DNA of 64,000 nucleotides from Saccharum officinarum (GCA_020631735.1 CM036170.1:64433737-64497736), one strand, 5' to 3'; positions 23,698 to 35,003 are shown, counted from the first letter of the stretch. The notes: generated from the sequence alone by a model not told the origin. Program-made: numbers and translations.

Positions 23698-25748
23698 CCA
23701 AGCCACAACCGGAATCTCTTGATTTTTTGATACAGGATATACTTCCCGCGCCTTCCCCGTCTACCTCAGACGTTCGGCACTCGCGGGCCTCGGTTGCGCC
23801 TGCCTCGTCTGCGACAGACGATGCCAGTGACCCCGTCGGGCTGGACCCTGCCATCTTGTGGCACGGTGTTGCCTACAGGCTGCCCCTGCCGCCCCGATCG
23901 GCCATGTCTACCTCTTCGGCTTCTCCTACGCCGGCCGGTGCCCCCGTCGTTGCAGCTGATCGGCAGCGGTTCGGCATCCACTACACTCGTCGTCCTCGTC
24001 CGCCACCGGCTCCTCAGCCACAGCCGGAGGCGCCGCCGGTCCAGCCGTAGTTGGAGGCACCGCCGGTCCAGCAGCAGCTGCCTCCAGCACCGCAGGCAGC
24101 GGCGCTCCAGGCTCCAGAGCCTCATGTGCAGGAGACTCGTTCCCGGACGGGTTCACTGCCGCCGCCCATGCAGCGGTATGGCTTTGCCGCCTCGACCTCC
24201 GACCTGGCCTCTCCGCTGCCAGGAACCGTCCGTGCCGCGCTCGCCGATGCTCATTGGCGTGCGGTGATGACTGAAGAATACAAGGCGCTTGTGGACAATG
24301 GCACCTGGTGTCTTGTTCCTCGTCCGCCTCGCGCCAACGTCATCACCGGCAAATGGGTCTTCAAGCACAAGTATAATGCAGATGGTTCTCTGGCTCGTCA
24401 TAAAGCTAGATGGGTTGTCCGTGGCTTCTCGCAACGGTACGGCATCGACTACGATGAGACGTTCAGCTCGGTTGTCAAACCGGCCACCATCCGGGTCGTC
24501 CTCAGCATCGCCGCCTCTCGCTCCTGGCTGATACATCAGCTGGACGTGAAGAATGCCTTTCTTCACGGCCATCTGAACGAGACCGTCTACTGCCAGCAGC
24601 TGCCCGGCTTCGTCGACTCGGCGGCTCCCGACCACGTCTGTCTCCTGCTAAAGTCCTTGTACGGACTCAAGCAGGCGCCCCGGGCGTGGCACCAGCGGTT
24701 CTCCGGCTTCATTCAGCGGTCCGGCTTCACTGCTTCGACCTTCGATACGTCCCTCTTTGTTTACAAAGCGGGGGCCGACATCGCCTACTTGCTGCTCTAC
24801 GTCGATGACATTATTCTGATAGCCTCGTCGACCCCGCTTCTTCATCGCATCACCGAGCTTCTTCACTCCGAGTTCGCCATGATAGATCTCGGGGATCTTC
24901 ATCACTTCCTCGGGATCTCTGTCACGCGTTCTGCTGACGACCTCTCCCTGTCTCAGCGCCAGTATGCTGTGGATCTGCTCCAGCGCGCCGGTATGGCTGA
25001 GTGTCATCCCACGGCGACTCCTGTTGACACTCATGCCAAGCTCTCTGCTACAGATGGTGCACCGGTGGCGGATGCCACTCAGTACCGTAGCCTCGCTGGT
25101 GCGCTACAGTATCTCACACTGACTCGTCCGGACCTCGCTTATGCAGTTCAGCAGGTTTGCCTCTTCATGCACGACCCGCGCGAGCCTCATCTTGCGATGC
25201 TCAAGCGTGTCTTGCGGTATGTCAAGGGCACTCTATCCACTAGGCTTCACATCGGCACAGGCAGTATCACCAGCTTGACTGCCTACTCCGATGCTGATTG
25301 GGCTGGTTGTCCCGACTCTCGGCGCTCCACTTCTGGCTACTATGTCTTCCTCGGTGACAACTTAGTCTCTTGGTCCTCCAAACGACAAACTACGGTTTCT
25401 CGTTCGAGTGCGGAGGCTGAGTATCGTGCTGTTGCGCACGCTGTGGCTGAGACTTATTGGCTTCGTTAGTTACTTCATGAGCTCCATGCACCCATCTCTT
25501 CGACGATGATTGTCTACTGTGACAATGTCAGTGCTGTCTACATGACCACCAATCCAGTTCATCATCGTCGCACGGAGCATATTGAGATAGATATTCACTT
25601 CGTCCATGAGAAGGTTGCTTTGGGACAGGTTCAGGTGCTTCATGTTCCATCATCTCATCAGTTCGCGGACATCATGACCAAAGGGTTACCTGTACAGTTG
25701 TTTACTGACTTTAGGTCCAGTCTTTGTGTTCGTGACACTCTCGCTTAG
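23698..25748 (+). pseudogene. copia pol, part 2: reverse transcriptase and RNase H
   Basis: This continues the pol frame after the nested element. A Pro-rich spacer lies at 23700-24150. The RT follows with KWVFKHKYNADG, the QLDVKNAFLHG block, SLYGLKQAPRAW and the YVDD catalytic motif at 24798-24809. RNase H follows with AYSDADWAGC, STSGYYVFLG and the SSAEAEYRA block, ending near FADIMTKGLP. The final stop is TAG 25746-25748. Premature TAG codons lie at 24048 and 25467, both where neighbouring sequence suggests Gln. Everything else is open and well conserved, which fits a recently active lineage. Confidence 0.88.
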
Positions 25749-25760
25749 ACTAAGGGAGGG

Positions 25761-25888
25761 TGTTAGAATGTATTGTAACAGTCCATATTGGACGTACGGC
25801 CCATGGACCTTGTATATTGTAACCCTAGCCTTTCAGGCTATATAATGAAGGTCACCCCCCTGATTAGGGTGTGCGGTGTTTCTCTATA
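25761..25888 (+). repeat. 3' LTR of the Ale-like copia
   Basis: A 128-bp LTR immediately after the polypurine tract TAAGGGAGGG and followed by the GCTAT duplication. It matches the 5' LTR at 127 of 128 positions. Confidence 0.92.
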
Positions 25889-25893
25889 GCTAT

Positions 25894-25986
25894 GAAATCC
25901 AACTTATTATCTGCAGTCACATCATGCAAAAAGGAATGCTTAGCTAAGTCCCGCAGTCCCCTACAATTCCAAAAAACACCTTTCAT
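25894..25986 (-). pseudogene. LINE ORF2, N-terminal 31 codons (split off by copia insertion)
   Basis: The ORF2 start ATG (25986-25984) begins the typical plant L1 endonuclease N-terminus, MKGVFWNCRGL. The frame is cut by the copia element after LDFI. It resumes at 10792 with ALSETNK once the insert and one GCTAT duplication are removed. The ATG overlaps the ORF1 stop as TAATG (25988-25984). Confidence 0.85.
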
Positions 25987-28900
25987 TAAAAAACATTTTT
26001 TTTCTTCGCAACTGAATTCTTATTGAGGAGTTTCTTTTTCTTTTTGGTTTTTGCCACCTTGATGGGTACATCAACCAGTACCCCATCTAGGTCCGCATTA
26101 TTATCGTTCATCACCTCTTCTGTTAAGTCACCACAGAGTCGACTTGTGGTAAAGGTGTCTGGATCGATCTCATCCTCCTCGGACTCAATTTCATTTTCAT
26201 TCTTACTTGGACAATAAGAAGGTTTTAATCTATCCTTTTCTACATTTCATAAAAGAACAATAGAACTAGCAGACATATTCTCATTGGCACCCATAATTAT
26301 ACCCAGGCCTTCTAAGTTTTCCTTAATACAAAAATTAGAAAGGGAACAAAATGAATTATTACATAGATTACCTTGGGAATCCTCGAGGTTCTTGACTGCT
26401 ACTCTTTTTTCTGCTTTGTCCAAAGAGCCCACATCAGCTGCGACAGTGTTTCTTTTGCTCCACCGAATTGGGGTTAACTCTCTGTCTGAAAGAATCGCCA
26501 TCCTCATTATACTCCTAAACTTCTCTTCTGACCCGCCATCCGCAGACACTCCAGCTCCCAACATATCATCAAGGAGGATACCAAGATGCTGCGCACCATC
26601 AGCAAGCGCTCCTCCTGGTAGCCCATTATCCAGACCCACTGCAATTTGCACCTGTTCTTTGTGTAACGTCGGCTCATCAACATGCACCCACAAGTTGCTA
26701 CAGTAGGCTATGCTACAGTAGACATCCCCACCTGCTGTTGTGCTGGGCTCAAATCACCACCCTTGGCGCTACTCCGATCAACACACACCTGGAGTGTATT
26801 TGTTGCAATCACAGTCGCCCTAGGAGTTTGCAATTGTCGTTGACCCAACCGAGCAGGCACTGATCTTGTGTTAGCAAGAGCTGCGGCATTTGTCACCTTG
26901 ACCGAAACACCTTTTTGGACCCCTAAAAAATCACGTGCAGCCTCGTTCAGTTCATCTTCTTCTCCTAGTAAATCATTAGACCAATCATAATCCATCTGAG
27001 CCTCCAGTTCATTACATGCTTTTTCAGCCAAATTATTATCTATTGCATTACCACTACTCGCTTCTGGTATGCTCGAGTTTCCCTTCTCTTGAGCCTCTTT
27101 CATCTCTGTATCTTTTGGTGTCCCATTGCTGTGATCCTCACCTCCACCTTTTTTTGAGTTCCATAAGTTGCGTAGACCAAAATTAGGTAAAAATGGTTCT
27201 ACCTCGAAGGTCAACTGAAAATATCTATTACCAATTATAACATCCAGTTTGGTTGGGATCGCCTCTAGTTCGAGCACTGCCACAACAAACCTCCCAAAAC
27301 TGCTAGCTCTAGTAGTAACCATATCCACCTCCTATGTCACACCGAATAGAGTTCCCAAAGACCACAGAATAACATACTCTCTCAAAATTATCGGGAGGTT
27401 AGTGACACGCATCCACACCACAAGTAATGCATGTCCAAAATACTCTTCTTCTTCCTTATATTCCTGGAACTTGAGAGTGACCCCCTCTTTCATGTCAGCA
27501 TTAAATTTTGTCATCTTGGATAAATCTTCCTTTGAAGGGAAAAGGACTTTGAACTCAAAACCATTGAGCCTTTTAACCTCCCAAGCAAAAGAATTGGACA
27601 CCAACACACGTAAAAAAGCTACAACCTCCTCCTCTGTCAAACTCTTGCCTGAAGTGGAAACTAAAGCCATTCTAGAGTCTTTCTTCATTGGCTGTATAGG
27701 GGCATGAGGAATATAGTACCCAATTAGAGCATCATCAGCCTAACCAACAAGCTGGACTATTGGCTTTGGTTGCTTGGGAATTGGACACCGAACCATTGCA
27801 TGGCCAGTGTTCCTACTGATTTCACAAAAAACTGTTGCAGTACACTCAACCATCAAATGCCCTTTGACCCCACACCATCTGCACATTTTATTAGTTGAAG
27901 AACTTTGAATTACCTTTGTAGCCCCAGCTCTGGTTACCCCAATCTCCGAATTTTCAATTTGCACACTCGCCCCAGCCACCGAAGAGGAGCCATGAAGGAT
28001 CACTGACTTATTATCGGTCTTGCCCTTTCCATGTACCGACCCTAAAGCATTTGTCCCTGCTGCCGGCTGCTACACAAAGGCAGTCCCAGCACGCTATTCC
28101 AACCCCTGCCCAGTTTGATTTGGCATTGCCTATACCACCGTACCAGAAAACACCGAATTAACTTGGGGATGATGTTGAATCTCCGGCTGTTGTTTAGGAT
28201 CCTACTGTGGTCGCTGTGTAGCCGGTGGCTGCTGCTTTGGAGCCCCTCGCTGTTGTGGCCGATGTGGCATGTACCACTGAAAATTACGACTTAGACGATA
28301 GGATCCGTTCTAGCCACGGCTGCCATCTCATTGTATCGTCCTCGTCGCCCTCGCTCGTAATCCCAACCTGGGCCGTAGCTCGGCGGATGAGACCCTAGGT
28401 TGGGATTGAAGTGAGGACCATTGAAGCGTGCACTGTCATCGTTAAGGTTGTTGAAGCCGAACCCAGTGTTGTAACCCTGTCCAACACCAGCACCTTGTCT
28501 ACCACCTTGCCTAGCAGCACCCCCGGCTGATCGCCCTCCACCATGACCAACAGAGAAGCTGCGCCCCTTGACACCACCACCGTGGTTGCCAGCACCCCCG
28601 CCTCCCACTCCTCCAGCGCCTGATGATGCCATACCTACGCGTACCACTTGCGCATACGACGGGAAAACCACGTAGGGAACGACAGCTAGGGTTTTTTGGT
28701 TGAGAGCTTCAATGTCGATGTCTGGCAGAAGGAACCGATTAGCTAACTTTCCCGTACGGCGTTTTCTGCGGCCCAGATGTCTTACCATACAGGGTCCACG
28801 CTGGGATTGGTCAGGCCCACCCAACCCTATAGGGAAACGTAACACAGTGTTGAAAGCCCAAGTTTGGTTTTGGTAATTAATGACACCAAGTTGCTAATGC

Positions 28901-31369
28901 TACTGTATCAAGCGGAATGAGTTAGGCATAAGCAACACACGTGATGAAGGAGCATGTGGCATGAAGTGATGAACACAAGATCACAAGAGGTGGAGATGCA
29001 CATAAAATGATGATCAAGGTGATCAAGCATGTGGAGATGGACATGAAACAAAGTGATCAAGGCAAAGGTATAATCATAGGGTTTGCTTTTTGCTGATCTA
29101 AGATGAGTAGAGAAGTGATTGACCGGGTTTAGGATTAATAGCCGACTATCAAGAGGGGTAATCACGGTTAGCTCATGAATCAAGTGCTACTAGGTCATCT
29201 TCTTTAGCATATGCATTAGGATCTAGTAAAGAGAGCTAACATAACTCCTTCGAGAAAATGATTGTGAAAATGTTAACACACGTGCACTTGGTGATACACA
29301 CATGATGGTGATATACACATGATTCAGGCATTTTCAAGGAAATGAAATGCCTATTTTTCATTGCGCCAGAGGCGAGAAAAAAGTGGCGAAAGTCCGGAGT
29401 GTTTATCTCAAAAAAACTCCAACCGGACGCTTGGCCGGACGTGGTCCAGGGTGGACATGCGTGTCCGGTCAGTTCAAACCACAGGCAGAGGCGCACGCGT
29501 GAAGGTCGCGGACTGGCACGTCCGGTCACGCACCCAGTGGGCAGCGCGTGTCTCAGTGCCGATCGGACGCGGTGGTGCGTCCAGTCACGTGCGACCGGAC
29601 GCGTCCGATCGCGCGAGGAGCTCTCTAGACTCCGATCGGACGCCGGGTGCAGCGCATCCGGTCAAATGGTGTAGTGCGTCCGGTCACGGCAACGGCTCTC
29701 TCTGACGCGCACTGCTGCTGTTTGTCCTGTAGTGACCGGACGCGTCCAGTCATCCTTACCGGTGTGTCCGGTCATCACGTTTTTCACTGTGTTGTCTTGT
29801 AACGGCTAGTTGCTTACCTTTTAGCTATAAATAGATGGTGGTCGGGTTTAGGGAGTTGGCTCTTGCACATTTGAGATATTGAGGCACACTTTGAGCTAGA
29901 GAACTTCCCCTCCACTCATCTCCTTGCTTGGTTGCATACTCTAGAGAGATTGAGTGAGATTCAAGTGCATTGCATTGAGAGTTGCATCTAGTGACATTTG
30001 ATTCTTGAGTTTGCTGCGGATTGCTTGTTACTCTTGGGTGTTTCCCGACACCCTAGAGGGCTTAGAGCAGCGGTGGTGTTGAGCTCGTGATTGGAGATTG
30101 TTTCGAGCCTCACCAAGCGATTGTGAGGGGTTCTTGAGCCTTCCCCGCGGGAGTTCGCGAATTTGCTACTCTAGTAGAGATCGTGGTTTGGAGGATCCCT
30201 ATCTTGTGAGTGGATGTGCGGCACCCACTGAGGATTTGACTCTTGATAGTCAATTAGCTCGTAATTCATCAAGTGGGTGCATCGCCACAACGAGGAGTAG
30301 CTTGCCGGGAAGCTAGTGAACCTCGGTAAAAATTCTTCTGTCATCCATTGCCGAGGATTCTCATTGTGATTGTGTGTGATTGATTCTTTGGATTCATCTC
30401 ATCTCTACACCGACGATATAAGAATCCATTCACTTCCCTTTTACATTCATGCACTATATTTTGTCTAGTGTGCTTAGAATAGTTTGTATCACTTAGGGGT
30501 AATTAGTTTAGAGACTTAGCTTTGTTGGTGTGAACTAGAGATCATAGTCTTGTTCACTAGAATTATATAGGTGTCTTGCTTAGTATAGTTGAGCTAGTAC
30601 TAGAATTAGCTTCGCTATCTTTTATACTAACAATTATTGTTTAGTGAAGCTTACAGAATTTTAAATAGGCTATTTACTCCCCTCTAGCCATTTGGACCTT
30701 ATCAGTGCCCGAGTCACTAGAAGGGCCGCCCGTGTCTGCCTTAGATGCGGATCCCGTCCCTGAAAGAACGTGTGCACGGCACTGTTGCGCATCTGAAACT
30801 ACCAGATCGAGCAGCCGTATCTGGCTCTGTTCCATTCCCGGTGAAAACGGATCAAGCACATCCATTTTTAGAGGAGCCGCAGATCCCATCCCTGCTGCAT
30901 GCATGGAACGTGCATGGCACTGATCAGCCGCTGAGCACAACTCGGGCGATCGTGCATGACACAGTTCCCCTGCCAACGAAAACAGATCAGGCTTTTGAAT
31001 TTGAATATGCCCAGCCCATGACTGTGTTGTTATCGCTGCTGATGATGACAGTGATATCCCTAGGGCCTCAGCTAAAGTACCCCCCACCACAGATCGTTGG
31101 CCACGCAAGATCGTTGCCGCACAGTCACTAAGAGTCATTGCCGGCGACATTCTCGGTCGTGGCAGCTTCCCAGACCACGGCGTCAATGACGCACGCCGTT
31201 GGTCCATCCATAATTTAATGATATTTCGTACTAACACAACCTTAGTATCTGAGCTTGCCGAGGACGTAGATTCTTCTACCCGTCGTTGGATCGACGAGTC
31301 CTGCAAAGCCATCTCCGCCTCGACAAGCTTTTCCTTTGTAAAACCGTGTACTGCTGCTTGGCGTATCAA
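25986..31369 (-). pseudogene. LINE ORF1 (DUF4283 and CCHC zinc-knuckle nucleic-acid-binding protein)
   Basis: This is the RNA-binding ORF1 protein of a plant L1 element. The minus-strand order is as follows. A low-complexity N-terminal part lies at 30703-31369 and resumes at 28845 after the solo LTR. A Gly-rich segment lies at 28395-28845. A zinc-knuckle segment lies at 27740-28003, with CRWCGVKGHLMVEC and a second, degenerate knuckle. A DUF4283-like domain lies at 27332-27688, and an acidic/serine region at 26708-27328. A Lys-rich C-terminus ends at the TAA at 25988-25986. The solo LTR insertion at 28850 leaves both flanks in the same frame. There is a TGA at 26249-26247 and at least one frameshift between 26693 and 26720. 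The segment order on the minus strand is observed; the domain names rest on family resemblance. Confidence 0.75.
28850..30702 (+). mobile_element. Solo LTR, Sirevirus-type, inserted in LINE ORF1
   Basis: This is a single LTR of about 1.85 kb with CAGTG on each side (28845-28849 and 30703-30707). It starts (T)TGAAAGCCCAAG and ends TTTGGACCTTAT, with the terminal CA merging into the duplication. LINE ORF1 reads in one frame through the two flanks once the LTR and one CAGTG are removed, which confirms the ends. It contains the CGGACGC array (29415-29775) and TATAAATA at 29826-29833. No internal domain remains, as expected after LTR-LTR recombination. Confidence 0.85.
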
Positions 31370-31810
31370 GTCGGGAGTACATACACCTGACTTTAAAATA
31401 ATCCACCCCTAACCAAATTCTAGAACCCGAATCCTCTCTAAAAGCTTGACCTTTTTGCATGCAAATCTAGTAGCACGAAGAGAGGAACAATATTAATATT
31501 AATTCGGATCAATACCTTCCGGAGGGCTGTGATAAGCTCACCACCGGTGAAGTTGGCGGTTGCAACAACGACTCAATCGGGCCACCGGAGAGGGGCCGGA
31601 GGCGGAGGTTGGCTAGTTGTCTACGTAGTCAGGGCCACACGCCAGAATGCCTATCCTCAAGGGCTTGCGTCAGTGTCACCTACGGAGGGGCCGCCGGACG
31701 AATGGGCCGAAGTCAGGGAAGAAGAGGTCGACGTTCGGACGGACCGGGCAGCAGGCGGCTGCCGGAGGCAGCCGAGGGAGTTGGGAGGGGCCAAACCCTA
31801 AGACTCGGTA
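31370..31810 (-). other. LINE 5' leader, GC-rich
   Basis: The stretch upstream of ORF1 on the minus strand is GC-rich and has only short overlapping frames. It is consistent with the internal-promoter leader of a plant L1 element. The true 5' end could not be fixed because no target duplication matching the 3' flank was found. Confidence 0.45.
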
Positions 31811-31893
31811 TATATCGGATGGCATGATGCGGGTATTGCTATCGTTGAGGGGCAATTTCGTAACTGTGTTCCCACATTCTGCTGGATTTTCTC

Positions 31894-32628
31894 GAGAAAT
31901 TTCGATATTTAACCCTCAATTCATACATCTCTACATTTGGCACTCAATTCGCAAACTTTTAAAAATTTGACCCTCGACACACGATTTTTTTTGGATACGA
32001 GAGATTCTTTCATTTTCTCTCTTTTTCTATTTCCAATTGTCTCTCTCACTCCTCAAGACACTAGAAAAGCCCAGACTACCCTGACTTCTTTTGGTAAACC
32101 TAGACGCTCACCCTGTCCCTCGGTTCGCGCGCCTCCTCGCTAGCTTCTCCCTGCTCGGCCGTGGGGAGGGCGGAGAGGGCAGCTATGCAACCGCTGCCCA
32201 AACCCAAGCGCCGAACAGGGCACTTGGCGGGTGTTAGACGGGGGAGGGGGTTGGAGGGATCGGGTGTTGCAGTTGCAGGCTTGACGTGTGCCAGACAGAG
32301 GATGGGGTGGAGAGGGGGCTGGTGGAGGCGGCGAGCGCTTGCCGACAGCATTCGGAGGAGCCGTAGGGTCAGTCGTGACTCGCGTGACAATACAAGCGTG
32401 AGGATGAGGAAGGCGTCCATGTCTTCATTTTGGTGGAGGGCAGTTTAGTCTTTTTTCTGTAGCCTAATTAAATGGAAGATGATATTGGAAATAGGAAATG
32501 AGAGAAAATCTAGAAATCCTTCTGATCTAAAGAATTCATGTGCCCGGGGTCAAATTTTCAAAGGTCAGCGAATTAGGTGTCAAACATAGAGATGTGTGCT
32601 AATTGAGGGTTACATGTTGAAATTTCTC
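31894..32628. mobile_element. Mutator-like TIR element with GC-rich interior
   Basis: Inverted ends of about 100 bp start GAGAAATTTC on both sides and share TAACCCTCAATT and AAATTTGACCC blocks. They are flanked by imperfect 9-mers GATTTTCTC (31885-31893) and AATTTTCTA (32629-32637) that share ATTTTCT. The interior (about 32100-32430) is GC-rich, unlike the AT-rich ends, with a 106-codon minus-strand frame of no known family. That is the pattern of a small Pack-MULE carrying captured host DNA, but no parent gene was recognised. Confidence 0.6.
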
Positions 32629-32876
32629 AATTTTCTAACGGGCGGCGAAAGGTTGAGTTACTTCACGTTCGTTCCTTCGTGGCCGGGACAACAATTTCTG
32701 ATGAAGCAAGCTAGAATCGCACGTCTGGCGTGGAATTGTGTTTGAAATCGATGCCCTCAAAAAATAATAGGAGATTGAGATAATGAAATGAGTGGAAAAT
32801 GTTTTCCTTTAATTGTTCTTTGCATATATATACATCTTTATACATGAAAGAATCTGGTTTCATCCTAGCACTCGCG
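32629..32876. other. Intergenic stretch, nothing recognised
   Basis: AT-rich single-copy-looking DNA between the Mutator-like element and the duplicated flank of the next solo LTR. No coding or RNA signal was seen. Confidence 0.4.
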
Positions 32877-32976
32877 ACTCAGCCCTGCTTTCTTGGTCGA
32901 CACGTGTCATCTTGCCATGCTGGCATCATATCGTGCCGTGGCAGTCGTATGTGTCATGCACTCTCCACGACAGCTC
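32877..32976 (+). repeat. 100-bp duplicated flank, left copy
   Basis: This block starts ACTCAGCCCTGC and ends CCACGACAGCTC. It is repeated with scattered changes at 34904-35003, on the other side of the solo LTR, starting ACTCAGCCCCGC and ending CCACGACAGCTC. At 100 bp it is far too long for a target duplication. Confidence 0.75.
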
Positions 32977-34886
32977 TGAAAGCTTTAGTTTGGTTTTGAT
33001 GAATTGATGAAACCCTAAGCGCTAACCTTTTACTCTAAGTGGAGCAAATGGAGAAGATCATGATGGTGGTGATGACCATGGTGATCAAGTACTCGGACTT
33101 GGAAAAGAAGAAAGAGAAAAATAAAATAGGCTCAAGACAAAGGTGAATTTGATAGGGCCATTTTGTTTTGATGATCAAGACACCTAGTGGATATGATCAT
33201 ATTTAGGATATATAGATGTACTATTAAGAGGAGTGAAACTCGTATTAAAATGTGGTTATCAAAGTGCCACTAGATGTTCTAACTCATTGCATATGCATTT
33301 AAATTCTAGTAAGTACTAACACCCTTGAAAATATTTGTGAAAATATGCTAACACACGTGCACAAGGTGATACACTTGGTGATTAGCACATTTAAGCAAGA
33401 GTGGTGAAGTTTGGGGTTAAAAGGAGAAGTCTCAAAGTGACCGGACTCTGCCTTGAGCAGTGACCGGACCCTAACCCTGCGTCCGGTCAGGTCGCGCAGT
33501 GAAGGCGTGGCCTCAATCCCTCGACCGGACGCGCAAGGGGTGCGTCCGGTCACTCATGACGTACGCTGACGTAACGCGTGGAGAACGCTAGAGAGGACCA
33601 GACTCGGGGCTGTGTTCAGTCACGTGTGAATGGACGCGTCCGATCGCAGATTTCCTTCTCTGGATGTTAACCGGAAGTGACCTGATGTGGGGTTGCTGAG
33701 AGTCAGGTCGATGGAGCAGCGCGTCCGATCATGGCGTTGTGGCGCGCGGGCACGCAAGGACCTAACGCTGCTACGGCGCGTCCGGTCAAACCTTGTTGCG
33801 TCTGGTCTCCACTTGAGCGTAGGCACGGGCGTAGTCGACCGTTGGGATCAGATCGCAGTTGAATCAGGGGGACACGTGGACGACATTCATTGATCGGACG
33901 CTGGGGGCCATGCGTCCGGTCATGATGACCTGCGCGTCTGGTCACCCCGAGCAGGGCTCTGTGTTGAGCCCATCGGCTCTTTTCTTTTGGGCTTCCTATT
34001 TAAGTCGTGTGGCTGGATCTTGCTTAGTCTTTTGGTCATTTTCATTGACATAGCAATCTAGTGAGCTAAGCCAAAGTCCTCTCACTCATCTCCATTATTG
34101 ATTCATCATCTTTGAGAGATTGAGAGTGAATCAAGTGCATTGCTTGAGTGATTGCATTTAGAGACACGATGATTGTGTTTCGCTGCGGATTTCAAATGTT
34201 TCTCTTGGTGGTTGCTGCCACCTAGACAGCTTGGTGCAGCGAGGATTGTCGAGCGGAGGAAAGTGAATGTCTCTGGCTCCGATCGTGGTGATTGTGAGGG
34301 GTTCTTGATCTTTTCCCGATGGAGAGCCAAAAGGTACTCTAGTGGATTGCTCGTGGCTTGTGGATCCTCATCTTATGTTGGTTGTGCGGCACCCGATTGC
34401 TGGTTAGGTGTGTGATGCCTATTAGCGCGTGAACCTCTAAGTGAGTGAATCGCCACAACGAGGACTAGCTTGCCGGCAAGCAAGTGAGCCTCGGTGAAAA
34501 ATCATTATGTCATCTTGTCTCCGAGGATTTCATTGGTATTCATTGTGATTGATTGTCTCTTGCCACGGCAGTATAACTTCACTACCTCACTCTTGTATTT
34601 ATATTCCTAGTGTAGCTAAGCTCTTTAGTGTAATTAGTTTTGAGAGCTAGCTTGTGTCCTGTCTAGTGGTTAGTGAGGCTCTCTAGTTAGTCTTTGAGAG
34701 CTCACTAACTTAGTGGTAATGACCTAGCCTTTGTGCGTTTAGAGACTATAGTAACTAAAATTATGATAGGTGGCTTGTATTTTTAGTAGGCCAGCGCAAG
34801 AATTGCTTCGCCTCGTATTTGTCTAACTATTTTGTTTAGTGTTGTTGTAAAAGTTTTTATAGGCTATTCACCCCCTCTAGCCAACA
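32977..34886 (+). mobile_element. Solo LTR, diverged Sirevirus-type
   Basis: It starts TGAAAGCTTTAGTTTGG and ends CACCCCCTCTAGCCAACA. It shares the layout of the other LTRs here: a GCGTCCGGTCA array at 33430-33950, a TATTTAAG box near 34007, and the CGCCACAACGAGGACTAGCTTGCCGG block at 34451. No clear 5-bp target duplication is seen, so the ends are approximate. It lies between two copies of a 100-bp host sequence. Confidence 0.75.
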
Positions 34887-34903
34887 CGCCGGTCCCGCTT
34901 CAT

Positions 34904-35003
34904 ACTCAGCCCCGCTTTTTTGGTCGACATGTGTCAACCTGCCATGTTGGCATCATATCTTACCGTGGCAATCGAATGTGTCATGCCCCCTCCACGACAG
35001 CTC
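34904..35003 (+). repeat. 100-bp duplicated flank, right copy
   Basis: Right partner of 32877-32976. It is preceded by CACGCCGGTCCCGC, and a similar CACATGTCGGTCCCGC follows it. This suggests a short tandem array of a roughly 120-bp unit into which the LTR inserted. Confidence 0.75.

Larger units (their letters stand above)
10798..25888 (+). mobile_element. Ale/Retrofit-like Ty1-copia element with 128-bp LTRs, itself interrupted
   Basis: LTRs of 128 bp at 10798-10925 and 25761-25888 start TGTTAGAATG and end TTTCTCTATA. They differ at one position (G at 10843, A at 25806). The target duplication GCTAT lies at 10793-10797 and 25889-25893. A PBS starting TGGTATCAT (10926) and a polypurine tract TAAGGGAGGG (25751-25760) adjoin the LTRs. 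Without the nested 10.1-kb element the copia is about 4.96 kb. Coding order is gag, protease, integrase, RT, RNase H, as in Pseudoviridae-type elements. Short LTRs and a Gly-rich gag tail without an obvious CCHC knuckle suggest the Ale/Retrofit lineage (inference). It inserted into LINE ORF2. Confidence 0.9.
7087..31810 (-). mobile_element. L1-type LINE retrotransposon, interrupted by nested elements
   Basis: A plant L1-clade non-LTR retrotransposon reads right to left. A GC-rich 5' leader (about 31370-31810) is followed by ORF1 (to 25986), then ORF2, then a 3' end in a short A tract (T7 on the plus strand, 7087-7093). It is split by a copia element at 10798-25888 and by a solo LTR at 28850-30702. 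Without these inserts it is about 7.8 kb, a normal size. It carries several stops and frameshifts and has lost the RT catalytic box, so it is dead. The 5' boundary is approximate and no target duplication was identified. Remaining host context is the Mutator-type MITE on the left and a second TIR element on the right. Confidence 0.85.

Noticed and set aside
24153..25034. Minus-strand frames of 128-160 codons
   Set aside because: Antisense shadows of the copia reverse transcriptase.
28845..28851. TG/CA ends with a different 5-bp duplication for the solo LTR
   Set aside because: Only CAGTG restores the LINE ORF1 frame and appears on both sides, so the LTR is taken as 28850-30702.
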